A stretch of 64,000 nucleotides of DNA from NCBI RefSeq assembly GCF_014652395.1, contig NZ_BMYS01000013.1, forward strand, positions 26,599-90,598, in the 5' to 3' direction. Positions 52,306 to 61,366 of the stretch are shown piece by piece (the stretch's first letter is position 1; each line of letters begins with the position of its first letter). The notes under the pieces were generated by a model, which saw only the letters and a list, made by a program, of their open reading frames with translations, did no database searches and was not told where the DNA came from. The translations under genes and the position numbers were made by a program. This stretch comes from Advenella faeciporci. Lineage in GTDB: Bacteria; Pseudomonadota; Gammaproteobacteria; Burkholderiales; Burkholderiaceae_B.

Positions 52306-54080
52306 AATTATCTTTATTACGCTCCCGAAATGGGGTTTTTATTTTGGCCATTGTATTCATGGCCATTGCCTTATTTAGGTCTACCTATACCCAGTTTAGC
52401 GATGTAGCTGCCGGGCAATTTCCAAATCCGGACAGTTATTACAAACTGGTGTTGCTGGAAGGCTATGCACAAGGCGAGCCCATTAATTTCAACCCTCGCG
52501 ATAATGTGCCCGCTGGCAACTGGATCCACTGGTCTTTGCCGCATAGCTGGACGGTATGGCAACTGCACAAGGTTTTTGCCCTGTTTGGCATGGATACCCA
52601 AAGCGCACTAATCTGGGCCGGAGCCAGCCTGACCCTGTTCAGCATGTTGCTATTAACAGCACTGGTAGCAGGCACTATTTTAAGCATTGGCACCTACAAA
52701 GCCACCCTGGCAACCGCCCTGTTAATGGCCAGCAACCTGCCCTTGGCTGGTTATGGGCAGCTGCAACAAATTACTCACCATATTTTCATGCTGGTGCCCA
52801 TTGCGGGTGCTGCCCTGTGTATTATACGTTCCATTCAAACTCCCAATGTTGCCAGAGATTTTTTTGCCGGGCTATTGGCTGGGCTGGCTTTATGGATATC
52901 GCCAGAAACCATGCCACTGGTGGTTATTATGGTGGTGCTGCGCATGGCTATTCGGTTGCAATTTCCTGGAAGTGGCAAATTATGGCCGATGGCTGCCGGG
53001 CTGGTGGGGTTGGTATTGCTGGCTTGGCTGATAGACCCGCCAGCGCCCACTTTTTCTGCCTGGTCGCTAGACCATATCAGCCTGGCCTGGTTATTGTTTG
53101 TTGGCCTTACTGCATTTGTCATGCTGGTTGCCGATTATGTGGCTACCCATGAAATGATTTTGCCAAAAGCATTTGCCTGGGTGGCCATAACGGGCTTGGT
53201 GGTGGGTGGCGTATGGCTGTTGCTAACGCCCGGTGCTACCGCAGGCGCCAGTGGGTTGTTGCCTGATGAATTAAAAACAGTTTGGTGGGATCAGATTCAG
53301 GAACTGAAACCGGCCAGCTCCCCGGAAAAAATGATTGCCTGGCTAGCTACCCCAATTGTGGCTGGATTGCTGGCGCTTTATTGGGCATGGCGTAAACGGT
53401 TGTTATGGCTGGGTGTTTTGGGTATGGGCACCCTGCTTTATGCCCTATTGGGTGGCCTGCATGTGCGTATGGGTGCGGCAGGTGCCTTGGTTTCTGCCCT
53501 GGCTTTTGGTTTGTCCATAAGTTATTTGCCGGTGTTTGCCAACGAAGAAGCACGTCATTCTTTCAAGGCGCAAATGGGTGGGGTGTTGCTGGTGTTATTG
53601 GGGCCATTGCAATTGTTTGCCGTTATTGGTGTTGTGTTGCTGAACAATGATAGCGATATTCTTAATGCGAACAAAGATAAAAAGAATGATTGTTCCATTC
53701 AGGATATTGCCCCGCAATTAAATGCCTTGCCTGCTTCAGTTGTGCTTACCACCAGCAGCGGTGCTTCTGAACTGCTTTACCGGACCCATCATAAGGTGAT
53801 TGCGGGTAATTATCATCATAATGTGGGTGGGTTGCTGGATGTGCATAGGACGTTGCTGGATACGGCCCCGTGGGACATTGCTAAAGAAGTTATTGAAAAA
53901 CGGAACGTTGGATATATTCTTGTTTGCCAGTCTGGCAATGATGCTATAACGGATAAGCCACACTCTGCTGTTTTTTATAATTGGCTGGCGGGTTCCAATG
54001 ACATAGCTGGTATTAGTCCGATAACATTAAGCCAGGAAAGCGATGGTCGTTGGCTTTTATTCAAAGCCATTCAACAATAA
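52302..54080 (+). CDS. polytopic GT-C/STT3-like membrane protein
   Basis: A 592-residue protein with about 11-13 membrane helices and a soluble C-terminal part from residue 460. The first periplasmic loop holds PNPDSYYKLVLLEGY (D44-S-Y-Y), resembling the acidic motif in the first loop of GT-C enzymes such as STT3/AglB, and a later loop has QQITHHIFML. These enzymes transfer sugars from polyprenyl phosphate or pyrophosphate in the periplasm. The exact family is uncertain; an oligosaccharyltransferase or a lipid-sugar transferase would both fit. It is coupled to the GT2 gene by ATGA. Base composition is like the surrounding chromosome, unlike the next three genes. Confidence 0.68.
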   Translation: MKLSLLRSRNGVFILAIVFMAIALFRSTYTQFSDVAAGQFPNPDSYYKLVLLEGYAQGEPINFNPRDNVPAGNWIHWSLPHSWTVWQLHKVFALFGMDTQSALIWAGASLTLFSMLLLTALVAGTILSIGTYKATLATALLMASNLPLAGYGQLQQITHHIFMLVPIAGAALCIIRSIQTPNVARDFFAGLLAGLALWISPETMPLVVIMVVLRMAIRLQFPGSGKLWPMAAGLVGLVLLAWLIDPPAPTFSAWSLDHISLAWLLFVGLTAFVMLVADYVATHEMILPKAFAWVAITGLVVGGVWLLLTPGATAGASGLLPDELKTVWWDQIQELKPASSPEKMIAWLATPIVAGLLALYWAWRKRLLWLGVLGMGTLLYALLGGLHVRMGAAGALVSALAFGLSISYLPVFANEEARHSFKAQMGGVLLVLLGPLQLFAVIGVVLLNNDSDILNANKDKKNDCSIQDIAPQLNALPASVVLTTSSGASELLYRTHHKVIAGNYHHNVGGLLDVHRTLLDTAPWDIAKEVIEKRNVGYILVCQSGNDAITDKPHSAVFYNWLAGSNDIAGISPITLSQESDGRWLLFKAIQQ

Positions 54081-54156
54081 AAATCATGACTAACCGTTTT
54101 CAATCGGTAATCCCCCCGGATCATAAACAACAAAATGAACTGAACATTGGTTTAAG

Positions 54157-55803
54157 ATGAATAAAACTGCTTTTATACCTCCAGTATTAGTATTTTTATT
54201 ATACATTGCTTTAGCAATTTATATTTTGATGACAGGTCACTTACATGAAGATGCCTATATATTATTCATTTTTTCTGAAAGTCTTGCCAATGGTAATGGG
54301 ATAGCTTATTTTCCTGGAGGCCCTCCTGCTGAAGGAGCTACGGACTTCTTGTGGATGATCTTATTGAGTTTGGGAAGTTATTTTGGAGTTGATGTCGCTT
54401 TATCTGCTGCCTTTTTAAACGGTCTAGGCCTTTCTTTAATAGCAGCTTTGTCAGTCGTTCTTGCTTCCAAGCATATTTCTGGAAGTAAGCTTATGCTGGT
54501 CAGTTTTTCTTTGTCTTTGATAATTTTGTTGTCCCAGGTATCTCAGGCGTCACTGGCAGGTTTTAGCGCAGGATTCTATTGTTTTTTTGTTGCGTTATCT
54601 TTTTATCTTATATATGAATCTAAAGGAAAAAAACTTCATCTTCTACCTGTTGTCGGTATTACTCTTGGGTTATTAAGACCTGATGGTGTGATTATAGGCA
54701 TTGTTGCATCTATTACTGGTCTTTATTTCGCATACCGTAAAGCAGTGATAAGAAAATATTTGCTTGTTTCTGCCTTTTGTTTTACTTTTGGGGTGGGATA
54801 CTTTGCATGGCGATATACATATTTTGGCTATCTCTTACCACTTCCACTTTACGTCAAGAGCACATCAGCAGAATCTTTTCCTGGTTTTTGGCCCCATATA
54901 AATTGGGCATTGTATAATTGTTTTTTACTTATATTTGTAATTGTTGCTCTTATTTTTTATAAAGATAGGTGGAGAATAATTATTGCCTCTATACCTATTT
55001 CTGCCCTATTTATTGCCTTGATGTTTGCGACTCAAAGTCAGAATATTGCATTTAGATTTCAAGCTCCAGGTACAACACTTCTAATAATATGTTCCACTTT
55101 ATTTATTTCATATTTTTTAGAAAAAATGAAAGGTGATGTTAATAGGGTTACAGTGATCATACTTACGATAATGAGCGCTACAATATTCTCTTCTACTGCA
55201 ATTTATTCTGCTGGTTTTTCTTTTATGATTCACAACTTGAAAAACGATGGTTACATTAACTATTTCCCTTATCATCTATCAAAAAACATAGATAATGAAA
55301 CTAAAATAGCTCTGACTGAAGCAGGAAGATTTGCTTACTGGGTAAATGGTAAAAAGTATGACTTAGTTGGTCTAAATACTCCAGAGACCGCTGTGAATGG
55401 ATCGTCCCCTGCATACATTGAAGGGTTGAACCCTGACCTCATCTTCATACATGTAGTAGAAACTGCTGACTACTCAAAGGTTTGTAATAAAAATTACTGT
55501 GAGCTATCTTATCCAGAAGTGCTTAACGGTATCAAAAAAGATACTGATTGGAGGGTGGTTAAATATGGTGTAACAAAGGCACCTCTCACGGTCTATGATT
55601 ACTTAAAAGATAAATCTGATGATTACCAGGCTTTTTCTGTTTCATATGACAATTCTTATCCCCATCTATATTTTATAAAAAAAGACGGAAATATTGACAT
55701 TGATGATTTTAAAGAGGCATTAAATTTAAGTTTCTCCGAAAAAGGTGTTTTATCTTACTGGGATATGAAAAAAAAGCTTGGTTTTTCTAGTATTTTTGAA
55801 TAG
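54157..55803 (+). CDS. polytopic GT-C protein, arabinofuranosyltransferase-like (low GC)
   Basis: A 548-residue protein with about 10-12 helices in the first 390 residues and a soluble C-terminal domain. The first loop reads HLHEDAYILFIFSESLANGNG (E31-D32) and continues with GGPPAEGATDFLWMILL. This E/DDAYI...GNG...EGxTxxLW pattern is that of the AftB-like branch of GT-C enzymes, as in the gene at 57417. The C-terminal part contains LTEAGRFAYWVNGKKYDLVGL, typical for such proteins. The gene is markedly richer in A/T than its left neighbour. Predicted periplasmic sugar transfer from a polyprenyl phosphate, possibly D-arabinofuranose. The acceptor is unknown. Confidence 0.68.
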   Translation: MNKTAFIPPVLVFLLYIALAIYILMTGHLHEDAYILFIFSESLANGNGIAYFPGGPPAEGATDFLWMILLSLGSYFGVDVALSAAFLNGLGLSLIAALSVVLASKHISGSKLMLVSFSLSLIILLSQVSQASLAGFSAGFYCFFVALSFYLIYESKGKKLHLLPVVGITLGLLRPDGVIIGIVASITGLYFAYRKAVIRKYLLVSAFCFTFGVGYFAWRYTYFGYLLPLPLYVKSTSAESFPGFWPHINWALYNCFLLIFVIVALIFYKDRWRIIIASIPISALFIALMFATQSQNIAFRFQAPGTTLLIICSTLFISYFLEKMKGDVNRVTVIILTIMSATIFSSTAIYSAGFSFMIHNLKNDGYINYFPYHLSKNIDNETKIALTEAGRFAYWVNGKKYDLVGLNTPETAVNGSSPAYIEGLNPDLIFIHVVETADYSKVCNKNYCELSYPEVLNGIKKDTDWRVVKYGVTKAPLTVYDYLKDKSDDYQAFSVSYDNSYPHLYFIKKDGNIDIDDFKEALNLSFSEKGVLSYWDMKKKLGFSSIFE

Positions 55804-55885
55804 ATGCAACACCTGTTTAACAAACACTATACAGGCTTCTTTAGTCCCCATATGGTTAATAATTCAGCATTTCCTTAGATTAGTT

Positions 55886-57367
55886 ATGAGTCAGAATAAT
55901 CTATTAAAACTGTCAGCAGCTCTATTTTTTTTACTAGGCATTTCCCTTGCTTTTTTTAATATTTGGCAACCCTATTCCTATTGGTGGGATGAACTCTACT
56001 CAGTAACAGCATCATCACTTCCGATGGAAGAAATGTTTTCTAAATTTATTATGAAAGATGTTCACCCCCCACTTTATCAAATGATTTTAAGTTTCTGGAT
56101 TAATCTTTTCGGAACATCAGAGTTTGCTACACGATCGTTAAGCCTTTTATTTTCTTTACTGGCAATTTCATTTTTTTCATATTGGGTTTTAAAAAATATA
56201 CCACTTGGTTTGTCAACAGTTGCAATAGTGATATTTTCAACCAGCTTCCTGTTTTCATTCTATGCCCAAGAAACCCGCTCTTATGCAATGATGTTGTTCC
56301 TGTCAACATTACTTACCATCACTACTTTAAAATTTTTAACAAAAAACAGTTCGTTGATATTTGCACTCTTGATTTCAACTCTTTCATTATTACTGTCATT
56401 AACTCATTATTTTGGCTTTATCTTCTCAGGTCTGGTTCTTTTATACTTATTTATAACAATCAAACCACTTAAATTTAGAATTAGTTTTTTCCTCGCAGGC
56501 TTAACAACTCTAGTGTGGCCTATAGTTCATTTTTTATTAGGTAACTTGTCATCCAAAACAGGAGGCGATTTTTGGATAAAATCAGAAGGAGTTCAAACAA
56601 CATTAAAAATATTTTTCAATGCATTAACTCAACAAACTCTTATTTTAAAATATATTTTTTTTAATTCAACCACTATTTTTTCAATTACAGGTGTTTTTAT
56701 TTATATTGGTTTTACTGCTTATTTACTCAAAATACTTCAATCGAAAAGTGTAATTTCAGGCATAACATCAAAGATAATTTTCAAATTCTCTACATCTATT
56801 ATTTTTCTGTTTGTTTTTTGTGTAGCCTTAATTGATTTGCATACTCCTATTTCAACATACCGAAATTTTATTGTTCTCCTTCCAATCTTTTCAATTTTTA
56901 TAGCTTATTTGTTTTTTGCTTTTTATCAAATGAAAATTTTTCATTTTTTATTAGTTATTGCATTCGGACTAAGCGCAATATCTATTGCTTACTTAGAAAC
57001 AAAATCAAAACAATACCCTTTCCAAAATCATGCTGCTGCGTCTAAATTCATTTTTGATAAAGGCTTACATATTACTCACAAATTTTATTACCATAAAAAT
57101 ATAGATAGTAACATGTTGTATATAGAAAGCTTAATGTCTAGATTTTATCTTGACAAATTAGGTAATATTGATTTTAATCCAACACCTTTGGATTACGATG
57201 AATTAATCACACTAGATAAAAGAAAACCTTTTATATTCTTTGCTCTAAACAGCACCATCAATACCAAAAAATTAATGGCTGATTTACATGATGCCGGATA
57301 CATTATCGACTACTTTGAGCCACCTCAAAAAAATTCAGATTCAGTTTTTGTAATTTACTCAAAATAA
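55886..57367 (+). CDS. GT39/PMT_2-like polytopic glycosyltransferase (low GC)
   Basis: A 493-residue protein with about 11 helices. The loop motif YSYWWDELYSVTASS (D35-E36) and KDVHPPLYQMILSFWINLFG (D58 with PPLY) are signatures of the PMT_2/ArnT-like GT-C family, which uses polyprenyl-phosphate sugars on the periplasmic side. A small soluble C-terminal domain follows residue 390. ATG 55886 is chosen over an upstream frame opening that overlaps the previous gene. Strongly A/T-rich codon use suggests acquisition by transfer together with its neighbours. Sugar and acceptor cannot be read from sequence. Confidence 0.75.
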   Translation: MSQNNLLKLSAALFFLLGISLAFFNIWQPYSYWWDELYSVTASSLPMEEMFSKFIMKDVHPPLYQMILSFWINLFGTSEFATRSLSLLFSLLAISFFSYWVLKNIPLGLSTVAIVIFSTSFLFSFYAQETRSYAMMLFLSTLLTITTLKFLTKNSSLIFALLISTLSLLLSLTHYFGFIFSGLVLLYLFITIKPLKFRISFFLAGLTTLVWPIVHFLLGNLSSKTGGDFWIKSEGVQTTLKIFFNALTQQTLILKYIFFNSTTIFSITGVFIYIGFTAYLLKILQSKSVISGITSKIIFKFSTSIIFLFVFCVALIDLHTPISTYRNFIVLLPIFSIFIAYLFFAFYQMKIFHFLLVIAFGLSAISIAYLETKSKQYPFQNHAAASKFIFDKGLHITHKFYYHKNIDSNMLYIESLMSRFYLDKLGNIDFNPTPLDYDELITLDKRKPFIFFALNSTINTKKLMADLHDAGYIIDYFEPPQKNSDSVFVIYSK

Positions 57368-57416
57368 CAACTAAATTATTTACATTAAAACATACCAATA
57401 TATATTATGAAAATTT

Positions 57417-58994
57417 TTAATATTCCAACTCACCATTAATTTTATTCTTAACATTATGATATCTATACATATCATAATCCGGCTTTTCAATAAACCCAAA
57501 ATTTAATTTTATAATTTCGAATAACCTATTTTTATTAAAGAGTCCATCTCGTGTAACAATACGAATTGAATCCCAATATTTTTTAGTATTTTCATCAGCT
57601 AGCAAGTTTTTATTTTTTTCAAGACTTTCTTGATAATTAGTGGGAAGTTGCCTATAAAAATGGCCAATTCGCCAATTAGGATCATATTTTGCAGGCAATC
57701 TGGCCAAAAGCGGATCAGCCAAAGCACAGGTATCTATATAATGCATTCCTGGCCCATGACGTATAGAATTAAAACCCAGCTCTCCACAAATAGTTTCTAC
57801 CTTTTCATTATAAATGAACCATTGTGGTTGTTTAAAAGTATTTTTTGTAGCCGCTAACAAACCAAAACGTTGATAATAGTATCCTCTTTCATCAGCCACA
57901 CCATATATTGATATTGCCTGATTCGAATATGAAGAACCTGAAATAAAATTAGGAATAATATTACGAGAACCTAAAACAATAATTGAAACCATAAGCGTAA
58001 TTGCAATGAGTTTTGAAAAAGATTCTCTCGCAATAATAATCAATGATACAAAAAATGGTGCTGATAAAAAACGACCCATCATAAAATCACCACCAATACT
58101 TAAAATATAAACAAGATATAAAATTATTCCTATTGAAAGCCATCTATTTAAAACTGACGAAAAAATCCCAATTATGATGCCAGCCATAATGAAAAAGGCT
58201 GTTATTGGGTCCTGAATAATTACATGCAATATGTATATTAGCCCTTGAACAACTCTCTCATCTAAATCTATTCCTGTACCCAGTTTTGCATAAGCCGTAT
58301 TTGGAAACGGAAACCCATAATAAAATATGGAAAACCCCGTCCACAAAACAACAGGAATGGATGCAATTAAAATTGATTTCCAAACGTGATGCTCTGGCTT
58401 TCGATAAGCGGTATAAAATAAATATATCGCCATGGGCAGCATTATCAAAAGCAAATCTGGACGATTAAGATAAAGTGCAGAACAGGATAAGAAAAATCCA
58501 GTTAATCTATTTTTACCTTTATCAAGGCACAATGATGCATAAACAACTGCTATCAATAAAATTAAATGTGATAAAGTATTTTCCAAGCCAGAAGTAGAAA
58601 AATCAACAAAAGATTTTGATAAAACTGCAGCTGTACCAACCAAAACAAGAGCCAGCAAGTTGCGTGGCTGTGTACCAAGCAAAAAAATCAATGTTGCAAC
58701 AGAAATAAAGATTGATAGGAAAAAAGTTGTATAAAAAACATTCCCTAAAATAAAAGAACCAACCGATAACAATAAAAACCACAAAGGATGAGTGTAAGCT
58801 TGAACTCTTTCATCAATATTAAACGTTGGCCCAAACCCATGGGTAAAGTTTAAAACGGTTCTTAAAGTAATAGCGGCATCATCAGAAATCCAGGCTGTTC
58901 GTATTAGAACCAGCAAAAACAGGGAAGCAAAAAAAACGATTAAAACCCTGTTATGAAGCAAATTATTTTGATTGATTTTAGAAAAAAAACGCAT
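57417..58994 (-). CDS. AftB-like polyprenylphosphoryl-arabinose:acceptor arabinofuranosyltransferase candidate (low GC)
   Basis: A 525-residue GT-C protein, starting at ATG 58994. The first loop reads ISDDAAITLRTVLNFTHGFG (D38-D39) followed by NIDERVQAYTHPLWFLLLS. That sequence closely recalls mycobacterial AftB (Rv3805c), where a DDAYIT..T..NF..GYG...ERVQ.YTHPLW pattern precedes the same helix. AftB adds terminal arabinofuranose from decaprenylphosphoryl-arabinose. About ten helices are followed by a soluble domain with CGELGFNSIRHGPGMHYIDTC. It is divergent from the UbiA-type gene that begins the precursor pathway; in mycobacteria aftB also lies beside ubiA. Arabinose as donor is inferred from motif plus neighbours. 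Confidence 0.78.
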   Translation of the reverse strand: MRFFSKINQNNLLHNRVLIVFFASLFLLVLIRTAWISDDAAITLRTVLNFTHGFGPTFNIDERVQAYTHPLWFLLLSVGSFILGNVFYTTFFLSIFISVATLIFLLGTQPRNLLALVLVGTAAVLSKSFVDFSTSGLENTLSHLILLIAVVYASLCLDKGKNRLTGFFLSCSALYLNRPDLLLIMLPMAIYLFYTAYRKPEHHVWKSILIASIPVVLWTGFSIFYYGFPFPNTAYAKLGTGIDLDERVVQGLIYILHVIIQDPITAFFIMAGIIIGIFSSVLNRWLSIGIILYLVYILSIGGDFMMGRFLSAPFFVSLIIIARESFSKLIAITLMVSIIVLGSRNIIPNFISGSSYSNQAISIYGVADERGYYYQRFGLLAATKNTFKQPQWFIYNEKVETICGELGFNSIRHGPGMHYIDTCALADPLLARLPAKYDPNWRIGHFYRQLPTNYQESLEKNKNLLADENTKKYWDSIRIVTRDGLFNKNRLFEIIKLNFGFIEKPDYDMYRYHNVKNKINGELEY

Positions 58995-59022
58995 GAAAAC
59001 TCTAGATGATGTATGAAATCCT

Positions 59023-59040
59023 ATTCCGATAAATCGGAAT
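59023..59040. promoter_or_regulatory. 18-bp perfect palindrome in the aftB-like/ubiA-like divergent gap
   Basis: ATTCCGATAAATCGGAAT is an exact inverted repeat (8-base arms, 2-base centre) 28 bases before the AftB-like start and 141 bases before the prenyltransferase start. It could be an operator for a dimeric regulator shared by both directions. No regulator gene is next to it. Confidence 0.6.
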
Positions 59041-59181
59041 AAACCGGCCGACCGTTGTGCCAAAATCTTTTAACCGAAAATATAGCATTACAATCTTACC
59101 CGTTGGCTAAGCACTAAGATTGTTGCAGTAATACTGGCCAAAATTTACATTTTTCACAGGATACAAGGATACTCTGTCAAA

Positions 59182-60054
59182 GTGCCCCCTCTTATAAAAC
59201 TCATCCGGCCCCATCAATACCTGAAAAACAGCTTTGTATTCATCGGTCCTTTATTTGCTCATCAATGGGATTTATCAACACTGTATGAAAGCATGATGAC
59301 ATTTGCCGCATTCTGTGCCATGGCAAGTGCGGTGTATATCCTTAATGACCTGGTTGATGTTGAAACAGACCGTGCTCACCCAATAAAATGCAAAAGGCCC
59401 ATCGCCAGCAGGGAAATTTCACCATATCATGCAAAAATATTGTTAGTGGCCTTGTTTTTGGCATCAGTTGGGCTGTCAATAAGCGTAAGTATTTACGTTG
59501 CGGCATGCACTATCAGTTATTTTATTATTAATATTTTTTATTCATTAAGCTTAAAGCATGTTGTCATTCTTGATGTATTTTTAATCTCGTCTGGCTTTAT
59601 GCTAAGGATTCTAGCCGGTACGCTTGGGCTTGGTATTGCACCTTCTGCCTGGTTACTGCTATGTGGCTTAATGATAACCTTATTTATGGGCTTTTCTAAA
59701 CGACGCGCAGAACTCCTTATGCTAAAAGGGGGTGACAAACAAGATCAAGCTTTAACAAGACGGGTTTTAGATGACTACAGCCCAATTATTTTAGAACAGT
59801 ACATTGCGATCACCGCAGCCGGCACTATTCTTTCATACGGTTTGTATACGGTTTCACCCAAAACTATCCAACTTCACAATACCGAGAACCTGATTCTTAC
59901 ATTACCCTTTGTGATGTATGGCATTTTTCGTTATATATTCCTGTTGCATCGTTGCTCAAGGGGTAACGACACAGCCAAAGATTTGCTACAAGACCCCCAT
60001 TTATTAATGACTGTTATATTATGGTTTGCCTGCACGCTTTGGATACTTCAATGA
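59182..60054 (+). CDS. UbiA-family decaprenyl-phosphate phosphoribosyltransferase (DPPR synthase) homologue
   Basis: A 290-residue protein with about eight to nine helices, starting with GTG at 59182 (AAGGAT about 11 bases upstream). The opening RPHQYLKNSFVF and the Asp motif N55-D-x2-D59-x3-D63 in YILNDLVDVETDRAHPIKCKRPIASRE, with D131 in the second loop (HVVILDVFLISSGFMLRI), are those of DPPR synthase (Rv3806c type) rather than ubiquinone UbiA. The enzyme joins PRPP to polyprenyl phosphate. It is first of four coupled genes with DprE1- and DprE2-like enzymes and a phosphatase, which together would complete polyprenylphosphoryl-D-arabinofuranose. Confidence 0.9.
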   Translation: MPPLIKLIRPHQYLKNSFVFIGPLFAHQWDLSTLYESMMTFAAFCAMASAVYILNDLVDVETDRAHPIKCKRPIASREISPYHAKILLVALFLASVGLSISVSIYVAACTISYFIINIFYSLSLKHVVILDVFLISSGFMLRILAGTLGLGIAPSAWLLLCGLMITLFMGFSKRRAELLMLKGGDKQDQALTRRVLDDYSPIILEQYIAITAAGTILSYGLYTVSPKTIQLHNTENLILTLPFVMYGIFRYIFLLHRCSRGNDTAKDLLQDPHLLMTVILWFACTLWILQ

Positions 60055-60064
60055 GTACCGGAAA

Positions 60065-61366
60065 ATGAAAACCCCTCTTTCCTGGAACCAACTGCCCCGT
60101 GTTTTTTCTGAAAAAATTCATGCCCTGTCTTACCGACAAGAGCCGTTTTCAACGCATTTGCCAAAACCCTTTCTGCCTTATGGCAATGGCCGCAGTTATG
60201 GGGATGTTTGCCTAACTAACGAAGGCACGCTTTTGCTCACCCACGGGCTTGACCGGTTCATTGAGTTTAACCCTGTAACAGGTGTAATCCAGTGTGAAGC
60301 GGGTATGACATTGGCTGATATTCTGGCACTAATTGTTCCGCAAGGCTGGTTTCTACCGGTTACCCCCGGTACACGGCTTGCCACCATCGGGGGGGCTGTT
60401 GCCAATGATGTACATGGCAAAAACCATCATATTATGGGCAGTTTTGGGCATCATGTAAGGGCCTTTGAACTTTGGCGTAGCGATGGTTCTATTCTGCATT
60501 GTTCAGCAACAGAAAATACAGACTATTTTAAGGCAAGCATTGGGGGGTTGGGGTTGACCGGCCTTATACGCTGGGTTGAACTGCAACTGATACCTGTCAA
60601 CAACTCATGGATGTGGGTCCAATCACAACGGTTTCAAAACCTTGATGAGTTTTGGCCATTAAACGCACAGGCCGAACAAAATTTTCCATACACGGTTGCA
60701 TGGATTGATTGCATGGCAGGTGGGAACTCGCGTGGCAGGGGCATTTTATTTGCCGGCCAACATGCAGCCAGCCAAAATACTTACCCTGTTTTCAAAGAAA
60801 AAACAAAACGGATTCCATTTTCACCCCCTTTCTCGCTCATTAACCCAATGAGCTTACGGGCGTTTAATGCGCTTTATTACCGTCAAAGTGTTAAGCCACA
60901 AGGCGCATTGTCGCATTATGTCCCGTATTTTTATCCATTGGATGCCATTCAAAACTGGAACCGTATTTATGGTCGTCAGGGTTTTTATCAATATCAGTGT
61001 GTTATTCCACCTGACAACGCAAAAGAAGCCACGTTAATTTTATTGAATACCATCTCAAAAAGAAAAGAAGGTTCTTTTTTAGCGATTCTTAAAGCATTTG
61101 GCAATCAACCCTCAATAGGCATGCTGTCTTTCGCTCGCCCTGGTATGACGCTGGCATTGGATTTTCCTAACCGGGGTGACAAAACCCTGCGTTTATTAGC
61201 TGACTTTGATGCCCTTGTGAGAGAGGCAGGAGGAGCACTTTATCCCGCAAAAGATGCACGTATGCCAGCAGATTTGTTCCAGTCAGGTTTCCCACAGTGG
61301 GAAGCATTCAGTCACTTTACAGATCCAAATTTTTCTTCAAGCTTCTGGAAACGGGTAACACCATGA
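60065..61366 (+). CDS. dprE1: DprE1-like decaprenylphosphoryl-ribose 2'-oxidase
   Basis: A 433-residue FAD-dependent oxidoreductase (vanillyl-alcohol-oxidase fold; mycobacterial DprE1 has about 460). FAD-binding motifs are PYGNGRSYGDVCL (residues 39-51) and IGGAVANDVHGKNHHIMGSFG, nearly the DprE1 signature. It would oxidise the 2'-hydroxyl of polyprenylphosphoryl-ribose. At the position I align with mycobacterial Cys387 (the benzothiazinone target, in a C-x-D-F-P context) the sequence is TLALDFP, giving A364. ATG 60065 lies 10 bases after the UbiA stop. Its stop overlaps the DprE2-like ATG (ATGA), so the epimerase pair is translated together. Confidence 0.9.
   Translation: MKTPLSWNQLPRVFSEKIHALSYRQEPFSTHLPKPFLPYGNGRSYGDVCLTNEGTLLLTHGLDRFIEFNPVTGVIQCEAGMTLADILALIVPQGWFLPVTPGTRLATIGGAVANDVHGKNHHIMGSFGHHVRAFELWRSDGSILHCSATENTDYFKASIGGLGLTGLIRWVELQLIPVNNSWMWVQSQRFQNLDEFWPLNAQAEQNFPYTVAWIDCMAGGNSRGRGILFAGQHAASQNTYPVFKEKTKRIPFSPPFSLINPMSLRAFNALYYRQSVKPQGALSHYVPYFYPLDAIQNWNRIYGRQGFYQYQCVIPPDNAKEATLILLNTISKRKEGSFLAILKAFGNQPSIGMLSFARPGMTLALDFPNRGDKTLRLLADFDALVREAGGALYPAKDARMPADLFQSGFPQWEAFSHFTDPNFSSSFWKRVTP

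Noticed and set aside
59041..59063. Longer start (TTG at 59063) for the AftB-like protein
   Set aside because: The extra 23 residues lack a ribosome site, span the palindrome and do not resemble AftB-type N-termini; ATG 58994 fits better.
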